Source: Bryobacteraceae bacterium (lineage in GTDB: Bacteria; Acidobacteriota; Terriglobia; Bryobacterales; Bryobacteraceae). Taken from it: a stretch of 64,000 bases of DNA. The translations under genes were made by a program, and so were the position numbers. Of this stretch, positions 56,744 through 64,000 are shown in pieces. The stretch spans positions 124,001 through 188,000 of the forward strand of contig JARKOC010000466.1 of assembly GCA_029975915.1 (NCBI GenBank). Reading direction: 5' to 3'. Every line of letters starts with the position of its first letter. Within the stretch, counting starts at the first letter, position 1. The notes beneath the pieces are model-generated. The model was given only the letters and a program-made list of their open reading frames with translations, was not told where the DNA came from and made no database searches.

Positions 56744-59250
56744 AGATCCGCGGCGCGTTGATTACATGCGCACTGTTGCTGGCGCCGCTGGCATCCGCCT
56801 ATTACCACTTCATCGTTTACACCTCGGCAACCGGTCCCCGGACGCCCGTTCTGGCCAGATTCGATAGCGCTTCCCTGCCCCTGCAACGGCTGCCGCTGCT
56901 GATTCGCGAAACTGGCCCGTCGGAGTTGGCCGAAGGCGACAGTTTCACTTCCCTGATCAGCCAGATCCGTCTGGCCGCCGAGGCGTGGAACGGCGTGCCC
57001 ACGTCAAGCCTGAAGATCGCCTTTGGAGGATTGTCGTCGGAGAGCCGGCCGATGTCGTCGCCGCACATCGAAGTTGTCTTTGACGACGACATGGATCCGA
57101 GCATCATCGCGATGGGTGGTCCGACAAACAAACTGGATCCGGTGACCACGGCTTACGGCACGTTCGTGCCGATCGTAAAATCCGTCGTTGTTCTCCGGTC
57201 CAATCTGGCTTCGCCCAAGGCGCGCCCGGTTTACACGGAGAAGTTCTTCCTGACGCTGGTGCATGAACTGGGCCATGCACTCGGTTTGCAGCATAGCTGG
57301 TGCGGCGGGGCGATGTCGACCGAGATTACCAGGACGACGACCAAAGCGGCTCCGTTGACCCTGGACGATCAGGTGGGGCTGTCGATCCTGTATCCCACCG
57401 CGAAATTCGGCAAGGACATGGTGTCGATTTCCGGCCGTGTGAGCCTGAATGGAGTGGGCGTCCATCTGGCATCGGTGACAGCGCTGACACAGGGCGGCGA
57501 AGCGGTTTCTGCGTTGACCGGTCCGGATGGATCGTACAAGATCGAAGGCCTGACGCCGGCCAGTTACTATCTTTATGCGCAACCATTGCCGCCGTCGCTG
57601 CCCGGCGAGCCGGTTCCGGTCAATCTGGTGCTGCCGTCGGATCCCGACGGCCTCCTTCAGCCAGGACCTGCTTTCAATACGCAGTTTTTCCCCGGCACCT
57701 CGACTCCCGTGGTGCAAGTCGCCTTTAACGAGGCAGGCGCGTTTGAAGGTTACGACTTCACCGTCACCAGCCGGGACAAGGTGAACCTGCACTCGGTGCA
57801 GACCTATACGTTCATCGGGCAGGAGGCGATCAAGCCGGCCACGATCAATTCTGCAATAGGGATCTCGCCAATCATCCTTTACGGCTACGGCATGTCCACC
57901 GGGACGGCGCCCGTGGCGGGCCTTGGCGTTTCACTCCTTGCAGCCAAGGAATCGATTGCGCCTGGCGGGGTGAAGCCCTACGCCTATGGGCCGGCTTACA
58001 TCCAGGTGGACATCCAGAAATCCGAGGAGGCCCGGCCCGGCCACCGCCACCTGTTGTTTACTCTCAACGGCGAAGCTCATGTGGCCCCGTCGGCCGTTCG
58101 AATTCAGGCCGCGCCCGCGCCGTCCATCTCCAGTATGACGGTGGAAGCAGACGGGACGGTGACCATCGAAGGCGGTCCGTTTGCCGAAGGCGCGACCGTG
58201 CTCTTCGATGGCGCGAAGGGCACTGTGATTAGGATCGAGGCAACCAAGTTGACGGCCGCGCCACCCGCCGGCCCTTTGAACCATAGATCCGTTGTGTCCG
58301 TGTTGAACCCTGACGGCCAGAGCACTCTCATGCCAATGGGTGCGAACTCACCCACCTACTCCTTCGCCGCCGTTGAGGAACCGTCGATCGAGTTCTCGCC
58401 TGAGAGCCTCCCGGCAGGCGTTGAGACCCTGGTGGAGATAAAGTCGTCGGGCCTGAAGCTGACGGATTCTTCGGTCCGGGCTGCATTCGGATCCAGCGAT
58501 GTGACGGTGCTGAAAGTGGCCGCGCTGAGTGAATCCAGGGCCATGGTTCTGGTGGCGGTTTCGCCAAACGCGCCGGCCGGACCATTGCCCGTGGCGATCT
58601 GGGATGGATTGCGGAGGACGGCGGCAGCGGCTCAGTTGCAGGTCATGCCTGCGACCGGAGCCCCTTATGTCGCCATGTCTACTATGAACGGGGCCGCGCC
58701 TTACCCGGGATCTGAACTGTCCGTCCCCCTCGTGAATGCGCCCGCTGCGGCCACCCGCGAAAACGTCACGGCCATGGTTGGCGGACAACCGGCAGCCGTG
58801 ACCGGTTATGACGCCTCCACCGGCCTGTTGAGCATCCTGGTCCCGGCGGAAGCGCCAGTGGGGTTCGCCACGCTCCAGTTGACCGTCGCCGGACAAACGG
58901 TTTTCCCTGCGATGGTTCGCATCCAGGCGGCCCCGGTTCAGGTTGTGAAGGCTCAGAACATCCACGGGCAGGATCTCGTTATCGCGAACGCGCCAGTCCC
59001 CGGTTCGCTGATTATGCTGATTGTCAAGAACTTGCCAGACTTGGGTCCACAGGCTGATCTGAAGCGATTCATCGTCATCTCCGGCCTTGTGGAACATACG
59101 GTGGTGGCCGCCATGCCGGTGAGCGGCTCGCCCGGAGTCTACCAGGTGGCCGTCATGCTGTCAGGCGCCACACCACAGGGTGAATCGGTTGCGTTGGCAG
59201 TCAGCTTCGACGGCAAGCCTGCCGGCACAATTGCAATTCCAATCCGCTAG
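56740..59250 (+). CDS. Secreted matrixin-like metalloprotease with repeat and TIG-like domains
   Basis: 836 residues. A signal peptide (about 1-19) precedes a metzincin domain with the full zinc motif HELGHALGLQH (175-185) and a likely Met-turn (GGAMST). A carboxypeptidase regulatory-like domain follows at about 225-345 (ISGRVSLNGVGVHLASVTAL, GPDGSYKIEGLTPASYYLY). Several immunoglobulin/TIG-like segments run to the end, where QAAPVQVVKAQNIHGQD onward resembles the C-terminal modules common in Solibacter secreted proteins. It is translated with the small gene upstream (ATGA) and converges with the DUF4175 gene. Confidence 0.85.
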   Translation: MKIRGALITCALLLAPLASAYYHFIVYTSATGPRTPVLARFDSASLPLQRLPLLIRETGPSELAEGDSFTSLISQIRLAAEAWNGVPTSSLKIAFGGLSSESRPMSSPHIEVVFDDDMDPSIIAMGGPTNKLDPVTTAYGTFVPIVKSVVVLRSNLASPKARPVYTEKFFLTLVHELGHALGLQHSWCGGAMSTEITRTTTKAAPLTLDDQVGLSILYPTAKFGKDMVSISGRVSLNGVGVHLASVTALTQGGEAVSALTGPDGSYKIEGLTPASYYLYAQPLPPSLPGEPVPVNLVLPSDPDGLLQPGPAFNTQFFPGTSTPVVQVAFNEAGAFEGYDFTVTSRDKVNLHSVQTYTFIGQEAIKPATINSAIGISPIILYGYGMSTGTAPVAGLGVSLLAAKESIAPGGVKPYAYGPAYIQVDIQKSEEARPGHRHLLFTLNGEAHVAPSAVRIQAAPAPSISSMTVEADGTVTIEGGPFAEGATVLFDGAKGTVIRIEATKLTAAPPAGPLNHRSVVSVLNPDGQSTLMPMGANSPTYSFAAVEEPSIEFSPESLPAGVETLVEIKSSGLKLTDSSVRAAFGSSDVTVLKVAALSESRAMVLVAVSPNAPAGPLPVAIWDGLRRTAAAAQLQVMPATGAPYVAMSTMNGAAPYPGSELSVPLVNAPAAATRENVTAMVGGQPAAVTGYDASTGLLSILVPAEAPVGFATLQLTVAGQTVFPAMVRIQAAPVQVVKAQNIHGQDLVIANAPVPGSLIMLIVKNLPDLGPQADLKRFIVISGLVEHTVVAAMPVSGSPGVYQVAVMLSGATPQGESVALAVSFDGKPAGTIAIPIR

Positions 59251-59261
59251 TCGAAAGAACC

Positions 59262-62200
59262 CTACTTCTTGCCTGTCCCCAAACGCCGGTAGTACTCGGC
59301 GGCAGCCTTTTCGTAGCCCGGTGGAACCTGAGCAGGATTGACGCCGCGCACCGATTGGCCCCCTTCGCCGAGCTGTTGGCGCAGACGCAATTCCAATTGT
59401 TCCAGCTTCGGCAACAACGCCAGCCGCAGAGCCTCCAATAACTGCGGATTGCCGGGGAACCTGCGCGGATCAAGCCGGTTCATCTGTTCGATGATCGCCT
59501 CCAACTCCGCGCGTGTCTCATCGGATTGGGCTGCCGCGCCGGCGCGCACGCTTTCCAGTTGGCGGAGCGCATCGGCATAGCCGCGCTCGGCGCCGCCAGA
59601 CCGGCCGCCGCCCCACGGACCCTGCCGCGTCCCGTCGTTCATGGCGGAGTAACCTGGGTTCATCGCACTGCCGGCGCCGCGCTGCTGCGGCGATGCCCCG
59701 GGTTGTTGGTTCGAAGGCGAGCCCGGCTGTGCCTCTTGCCCCGGACGCCCACCCTGACCTCGTGCACCGCCTTGACCGCTCTGGCCCTGTTCTCCGCGCT
59801 GACCACCTTGACCTTGGCGTCCTTCCAGCCCTTGCTGGCCCTGCCCCTGTTGGCCCTGCGTTTGCTGACCCTGATTGCCCGGGCTCTGTCGTGCGGCCTC
59901 CTGGCCCTGCTGGCTCAGCGCCCGCCGTGCCCGTTCGATCTGGCTAAGCGCAGTCTCAATCGCCTCACGCTTCCGCAAATCATCGCCTGGACTGGGCGAG
60001 GCAGCCTGTCGTGCGCGCTCCATCCGTTCGTCGAGCCGGCGCATCATCTGTGTGACGACTCGCTCGCGTGGGGCCTGAAACGCTCCAAGGCCTTTTCTGA
60101 CCAGGTCTGCGCCGTATTGCAGGCGCAATTTGATCTCGTCCTGCTGCGCTTCACCCAGAGCCGAGCGAACCTGAGAGGACGCCTGTGGCTGGCTGCCGGC
60201 CATGGCGCGCGCCGCCGACTGCATGTCACGCTCGAGTTGTTCGTAGTCCTGCCGCAAGGCGTCCTTGGCGTCGGCGAGCTCGCGATCCCGCTGCGGATTG
60301 GCAGGAGCCGGATTGCCGTCCTGACTGGCCGGATACGCCGCGGCGATGCGTTTCTCAAGTTCCTGCTGGCGGTCGGCGAGTTGTTTCGCCCGGTTGGCGA
60401 GATCCTCAATGCGGTCCCCGGTCTGCTGGCGGCGCATTCTGTTCAGCGACTGCTCGGCGTCAGCCATTCGTTCGGCTGCGCGCCGGGCGTCGCCCTGGCC
60501 TGTCTGCTGCGAGCGCCGCATATCCTCGATCGCCTGTTCCAACTGCTGGACCGCCCGGTTCATCCGCGGATCGAACCCCTGATTGCCGCGCGCCATCTCG
60601 CTCAGTGAACGCTGCTGGCGTCCCGGCTGCTGCCCCCCCTGCTGGCTCTGCTGTCCGGATTGACCGGACTGGCTCTGGCCCTGCGAGGACGACTGCCCGG
60701 ATTGTCCGTTCTGCGCCTGCTGCTGGCGGCCCTGCTGGCCTTGCTGCTGCGTTTCCTGGCTGCCGCCGGAGCGGCTCAACTCTTCCATCTGGCGGCGTAA
60801 CTGCTCTGCCTCGCGGCGCAGCATCTCCTGCTCCCAGCGCTGCTGGAAACTCTGCTGGTTGCGGTTGCGTTGCTGCTGTTCGGCCAGCCGCTGCTGGCGC
60901 TTGGCCAGTTCTTCGAGTTTCTTCAGCGCTTCATCCACCTGGCGTTCGCGGCTGGAAGCGGTCTCCTGGCCGCCGCCGGGCTCGTATTGGTTCTTGTTGG
61001 TGTCGAGTTCGAGGTCGAAGAGGCTTTCGAGGTCGCGGCTCTGCCCGCCGCCGCCACCCATGCTGGCGCCGCGCTGGCCGAACGCCACCTGAATCTCGCG
61101 GAACAGGGACTCCGCCCGCAGAAGGTGCTGTAGAGCCTTCTGTTCGGGCTGCAACGCCTCCTTCCAACTCAACGATTTCAGGCGATCGGCTGCCTCGTCC
61201 ATCGACTTGGCCGCCGACTGCATTTCGAGTGTGAACAACTTGAACTGCTCGTTCGTAGCGGAGAGTTCGCGGCTCTGCATCCGCCCGGCTAGCGACCGTG
61301 CCTGTTCGCCAAGTTTCTTCTGGACGCCGGTGAGAAACTCCGAGTCTTCTTTTAGAGCCGCGGCGCCCTTTTTCGAGCGAATGACGTTCCAGGTAGCGGC
61401 AATCACCTCCTTCTGGCGTTTGGTGATGTCGCCTTCCTGCTCGCCTCCGCCCTGCGCTCCGCCTCCTCCGCCTCCGGCTTGCTGTCCCTGACGGTATTCC
61501 TTTTCAAACGGCTGAGCTTCGAGGAAGAAGATGTCGGTCTGAACAGTGTTTCTGGCATCCCGGCCGACGGCGTACATCGACAGCAAGTCGCCAGGCTGGA
61601 GATTGTAATCTTCGAGGGCGATCAGCGTGCGGCCCTTGCCTTCCTTCGTCCCCCGGCTCTGCGGGAAGGCGACGGCCTTCTCGGGACCTGCGCTCACAGA
61701 GTAGCGGAGTTCCAATCCAGAAAGACCGTAGTCGTCGCTGCCTTCAACCTCGACCACCACTTCTTCGATCGGGCTCACGCGGGCGTCTCTTCCGGGGCGC
61801 GCAATGCGGATTTCCGGGGGCTTTTCGGGCCGGGGCTCGATGAAGTAATCCTCGCTGATGCGGACGGCTTCGCCTTCGTCCATGGCGGCGATGTGGTAAA
61901 CGGCTTCTTTCACAATCCGGATGCGGGCCGACGATCTGCGTTCTCCCGAACTGGAGAGGCTGACAGCGGTGCCATCGTCCATGACAAGTTTGCCCGTGGC
62001 GAGCGGCCGGTCCGTTTCCACTTCGATGTGGGCCTCGGTTCCTTCGACGGCCCGCAGGTCGCCACCTGGATCTTCGACGCGGCTGGCCAAGCCGAGCCAG
62101 GAAGGATAGTTGTACGTCACCCTGATCTTCTTGACCAACGGCAGATCGGCCACCGTGAGACGGTAGGTTGAACTTTCCAGGCGTCCTGCCTCGACACGGT

Positions 62201-62960
62201 AATCGATGTTCTCAAGAACCGAGGAGAGGATGAATCCGTAGGTTCCCGGGACGCCCGTCTTCGGTTCCATGGGTGCCATTTCCCACTTCGCTGCACCCTG
62301 GCCGCGAACCATGAGCCGGACCTGCGGCGCGTCGAAACCGACGAGCCGCGCTTCCACTGTGAGTCCTGACCCTTTGCGGACTTTCAGATTTCCGGGTCTG
62401 ACGTCGATGCGATAGAAAGCCTCGGCCGAAGGCGGTTTGCCGCGCCACAGCAAGGATGCGCCGTAGCCCCATTGGCCCGGTCCGGCGGCGGCCAGCCAGA
62501 TGAGACCGGCCAGGAACGCCAAAGCAGCGGCGCCGAGCGAGGCGAGCGCCAGTCCGGGGACGAATCGTTCGGGCGGCCACGCGGCGGCGGTTTTCAGTGC
62601 CTCCTCGGCCACGATTTCATGAAAGGGATTCGATTCGGGGCTTTCAACCAGCGTGAGGACACGTTGGTTGAATCCTTCATCGTGCTTCTCGGCCAGCTTT
62701 GCCACGCCGCGGCGGCTGGCGCGAAGCAGCGGAATCGCGAGCGCAAACACCACAGCCAGCGCGATGCAGAGGAACAGCCCCAGCCGGGCCCAGAGCACGC
62801 TCGGTTCGCTGAAGGCGTACTTGTTGCTGAGCCACACGCCGGCAACGGTTCCGGCCAGCGCCGCAGCCGCAACCACGGCGGCGCCCCGGATGATGGCTCT
62901 TCGCCGGAGCCGCCGTTCCACGGCAGCAATCCACTCCCTAAACAGGTCCAATGCGTTCAT
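59262..62960 (-). CDS. DUF4175-type membrane protein, Gln/Gly/Arg-rich
   Basis: 1232 residues. Three membrane helices lie near the N-terminus (about 20-40, 55-75, 145-170). A beta-rich periplasmic region of about 330 residues follows (AFYRIDVRPGNLKVRKGSG, VKKIRVTYNYPSWLGL, VVVEVEGSDDYGLSGLELRYSV). The rest is long helical or disordered sequence very rich in Gln, Arg, Gly and Ser (ELAKRQQRLAEQQQRNRNQ). This agrees with DUF4175 proteins, found next to BatA/VWA genes. The ATG at 62960 has AAAGGAGG upstream and overlaps the previous gene's stop (ATGA). The function is unknown, probably envelope-related. Confidence 0.78.
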   Translation of the reverse strand: MNALDLFREWIAAVERRLRRRAIIRGAAVVAAAALAGTVAGVWLSNKYAFSEPSVLWARLGLFLCIALAVVFALAIPLLRASRRGVAKLAEKHDEGFNQRVLTLVESPESNPFHEIVAEEALKTAAAWPPERFVPGLALASLGAAALAFLAGLIWLAAAGPGQWGYGASLLWRGKPPSAEAFYRIDVRPGNLKVRKGSGLTVEARLVGFDAPQVRLMVRGQGAAKWEMAPMEPKTGVPGTYGFILSSVLENIDYRVEAGRLESSTYRLTVADLPLVKKIRVTYNYPSWLGLASRVEDPGGDLRAVEGTEAHIEVETDRPLATGKLVMDDGTAVSLSSSGERRSSARIRIVKEAVYHIAAMDEGEAVRISEDYFIEPRPEKPPEIRIARPGRDARVSPIEEVVVEVEGSDDYGLSGLELRYSVSAGPEKAVAFPQSRGTKEGKGRTLIALEDYNLQPGDLLSMYAVGRDARNTVQTDIFFLEAQPFEKEYRQGQQAGGGGGGAQGGGEQEGDITKRQKEVIAATWNVIRSKKGAAALKEDSEFLTGVQKKLGEQARSLAGRMQSRELSATNEQFKLFTLEMQSAAKSMDEAADRLKSLSWKEALQPEQKALQHLLRAESLFREIQVAFGQRGASMGGGGGQSRDLESLFDLELDTNKNQYEPGGGQETASSRERQVDEALKKLEELAKRQQRLAEQQQRNRNQQSFQQRWEQEMLRREAEQLRRQMEELSRSGGSQETQQQGQQGRQQQAQNGQSGQSSSQGQSQSGQSGQQSQQGGQQPGRQQRSLSEMARGNQGFDPRMNRAVQQLEQAIEDMRRSQQTGQGDARRAAERMADAEQSLNRMRRQQTGDRIEDLANRAKQLADRQQELEKRIAAAYPASQDGNPAPANPQRDRELADAKDALRQDYEQLERDMQSAARAMAGSQPQASSQVRSALGEAQQDEIKLRLQYGADLVRKGLGAFQAPRERVVTQMMRRLDERMERARQAASPSPGDDLRKREAIETALSQIERARRALSQQGQEAARQSPGNQGQQTQGQQGQGQQGLEGRQGQGGQRGEQGQSGQGGARGQGGRPGQEAQPGSPSNQQPGASPQQRGAGSAMNPGYSAMNDGTRQGPWGGGRSGGAERGYADALRQLESVRAGAAAQSDETRAELEAIIEQMNRLDPRRFPGNPQLLEALRLALLPKLEQLELRLRQQLGEGGQSVRGVNPAQVPPGYEKAAAEYYRRLGTGKK

Positions 62961-64000
62961 GCCGCCTCCTTTGCCTGTTGATTGGCAGCCGGTTGTTCGC
63001 GGTTCAAGTGTTTCGACGCTACCCAGACCTCGGTGAACATCGCAACTACAGCCAGGCCCAGCAGCCAAGGCCATAACTGGCGCTGGGCGTTGTCCGGCGT
63101 TGCCGGACCAGATGACTGATTTGCAGCCGTATCGCCCTGCCAGAGTTCTGCCGACTCGGCCGGCATTTCTTCCAGATCAGATTCGCGGCGGTCAATATTC
63201 GCCGCAACCACTTCCGTGCGCCCGCCGGCGCGCCGGATGGTCCAGAATCCCTTCTGGTCCAGTGGGATGGCCCGGGCACTGGCGGCTTCGGCGACGGTGA
63301 GCGCCCGCTGTCCCGCAGGGTTCAAGACTTCGACGGCAGCCGCTGTGGCGGATTGACGGAGTTCATAGCTGGCATCGACGGTAACCGAACCAACCCGTTC
63401 GCCAGCATCGCTGAGCCATCGCAGGCTCTTTTCGATGAATTGAAGGAAAACGGGTTGCAGAGGCAGGTCGTTTGCGCGGCCATCGAGCGGAGACGCCAGG
63501 ATCAAGGCCTTTCCCTCGCCCTGACGGGCTTCGATGAGCAGAGGCGTCGAATCGTTGAGCCTGGCGATGACTTTGGATTGGCCCGGCTCGATTCGGAAGG
63601 ACTGGTAGAACCGGACCGACTCCCAGCGGCCGGCCCCGTCCATAACCGGATGAGTCTGATCGGTCTCGCTGACTTGTAGAAACCGGTCGGCGCCCCGTTC
63701 GGCATAGCTGGTTCCCTGGATCGCCAGGTCCAGACCGGGTATGCGCCCGGCGGCGGCCGTCGCCGGTCCCACGAGGATGAGGGCCGCTCCCCCACTACGA
63801 ATGTAGGTTTTCAACGCTTCCGCGCCGGTTGAGGTGAGCGCGCCTGGGTCGGACAGGATAACGGCCGGGGCGGATCCGTAGGGCTGGCCGGCAGCGATCC
63901 GCTGCACATTGAAAAGGCTCTGCGTTGTCGCGGCAACTGCTGTTTGAATATAGAGATAGCTATCATTTTGTGAGCTATCGCTTGAATATAAAATTTTGTC
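62957..64000 (-). CDS. Partial membrane protein (C-terminal part of BatA/VWA-type protein)
   Basis: The frame is open from the stop at 62957 to the window edge, so at least 347 residues of a longer protein are present; the N-terminus is outside. The visible part has an amidotransferase-like fold (APAVILSDPGALTSTGAEAL, KTYIRSGGAALILVG, GEGKALILASPLDG), a beta domain (VDASYELRQSATAAAVEVL) and one membrane helix near the end (WPWLLGLAVVAMFTEVWVA). This agrees with the C-terminal half of BatA-domain VWA proteins that precede DUF4175 genes. A GTG at 63907 is only an internal codon. Bases after about 63940 are AT-rich. Confidence 0.65.
   Translation of the reverse strand, partial: DKILYSSDSSQNDSYLYIQTAVAATTQSLFNVQRIAAGQPYGSAPAVILSDPGALTSTGAEALKTYIRSGGAALILVGPATAAAGRIPGLDLAIQGTSYAERGADRFLQVSETDQTHPVMDGAGRWESVRFYQSFRIEPGQSKVIARLNDSTPLLIEARQGEGKALILASPLDGRANDLPLQPVFLQFIEKSLRWLSDAGERVGSVTVDASYELRQSATAAAVEVLNPAGQRALTVAEAASARAIPLDQKGFWTIRRAGGRTEVVAANIDRRESDLEEMPAESAELWQGDTAANQSSGPATPDNAQRQLWPWLLGLAVVAMFTEVWVASKHLNREQPAANQQAKEAA

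Noticed and set aside
59526..60608. Open frame of about 360 codons opposite the DUF4175 gene
   Set aside because: It is the complement of Gln/Gly-rich codons and gives Leu-rich sequence without family features.
1..64000. CRISPR array, tRNA, rRNA, insertion sequence or prophage
   Set aside because: No regular repeat-spacer pattern, no cloverleaf or rRNA-like stretch, and no transposase, integrase or phage structural gene was seen.

Overview
The window looks like chromosomal DNA of a GC-rich acidobacterium, most likely of the Solibacter/Bryobacter branch. This is inferred from gene content: an acidobacterial-type VWFA protein, a FecR/DUF6600 surface protein, an SBBP-repeat protein, DUF3500 and DUF4175 proteins, YfhO, many signal-peptide enzymes and heavy use of GTG/TTG starts. 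I see no rRNA, tRNA, CRISPR array, prophage or intact transposon. Because of the high GC, many genes carry long open frames on the opposite strand; these were left out.

Layout. 0-11 kb: a membrane coiled-coil protein with a clear intrinsic terminator, a TonB receptor plus periplasmic adaptor pair, an SBBP protein, a cyclic-di-GMP enzyme (HD-GYP/GAF/GGDEF), a TolB-like propeller and a DUF3500 protein. 11-17 kb: a double glycosyltransferase, an NtrC-type two-component system with a candidate sigma-54 promoter and upstream dyad, and a CcmH-like/OB-fold pair. 17-22 kb: a CocE hydrolase, tryptophanase and a sialidase-like protein. 22-33.5 kb: a long minus-strand run holding a nucleoside salvage operon (pyrimidine phosphorylase, CNT transporter, PNP, cytidine deaminase, exported MTA/SAH-deaminase-like enzyme) together with QOR, metallophosphoesterase, PhzF, SuhB, an Hfq-like protein, a VWFA protein and a MoaD-MoaE fusion. 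33.5-36 kb (plus strand): thioesterase, a signal-less penicillin-binding-type transpeptidase and a SpoIID/metallopeptidase fusion, all overlapping. 36-42.5 kb (minus strand): DUF1175, a thioester alpha-2-macroglobulin, a four-helix membrane protein and a macrodomain protein, tightly coupled. 42.5-49 kb: dipeptidase, CoA-binding protein, NagA, IlvE, an M48 protease, an AT-richer HAD phosphatase and a decayed dihydrofolate-reductase-like remnant. 49-64 kb: the FecR/DUF6600 protein, YfhO, an NRAMP-universal stress protein fusion, a metzincin with its small partner, a DUF4175 protein and a partial protein running off the end.

The main functional themes are nucleoside salvage, envelope and peptidoglycan remodelling or protection, secreted hydrolases, and signal transduction. 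The most interesting loci are the alpha-2-macroglobulin/macrodomain operon and the adjoining peptidoglycan gene set, the CcmH-like/OB-fold pair, the fused MoaD-MoaE with an internal Gly-Gly, and small-scale genome scars: an exact 30-bp repeat joining two convergent gene ends, tandem palindromes, and the broken reductase.
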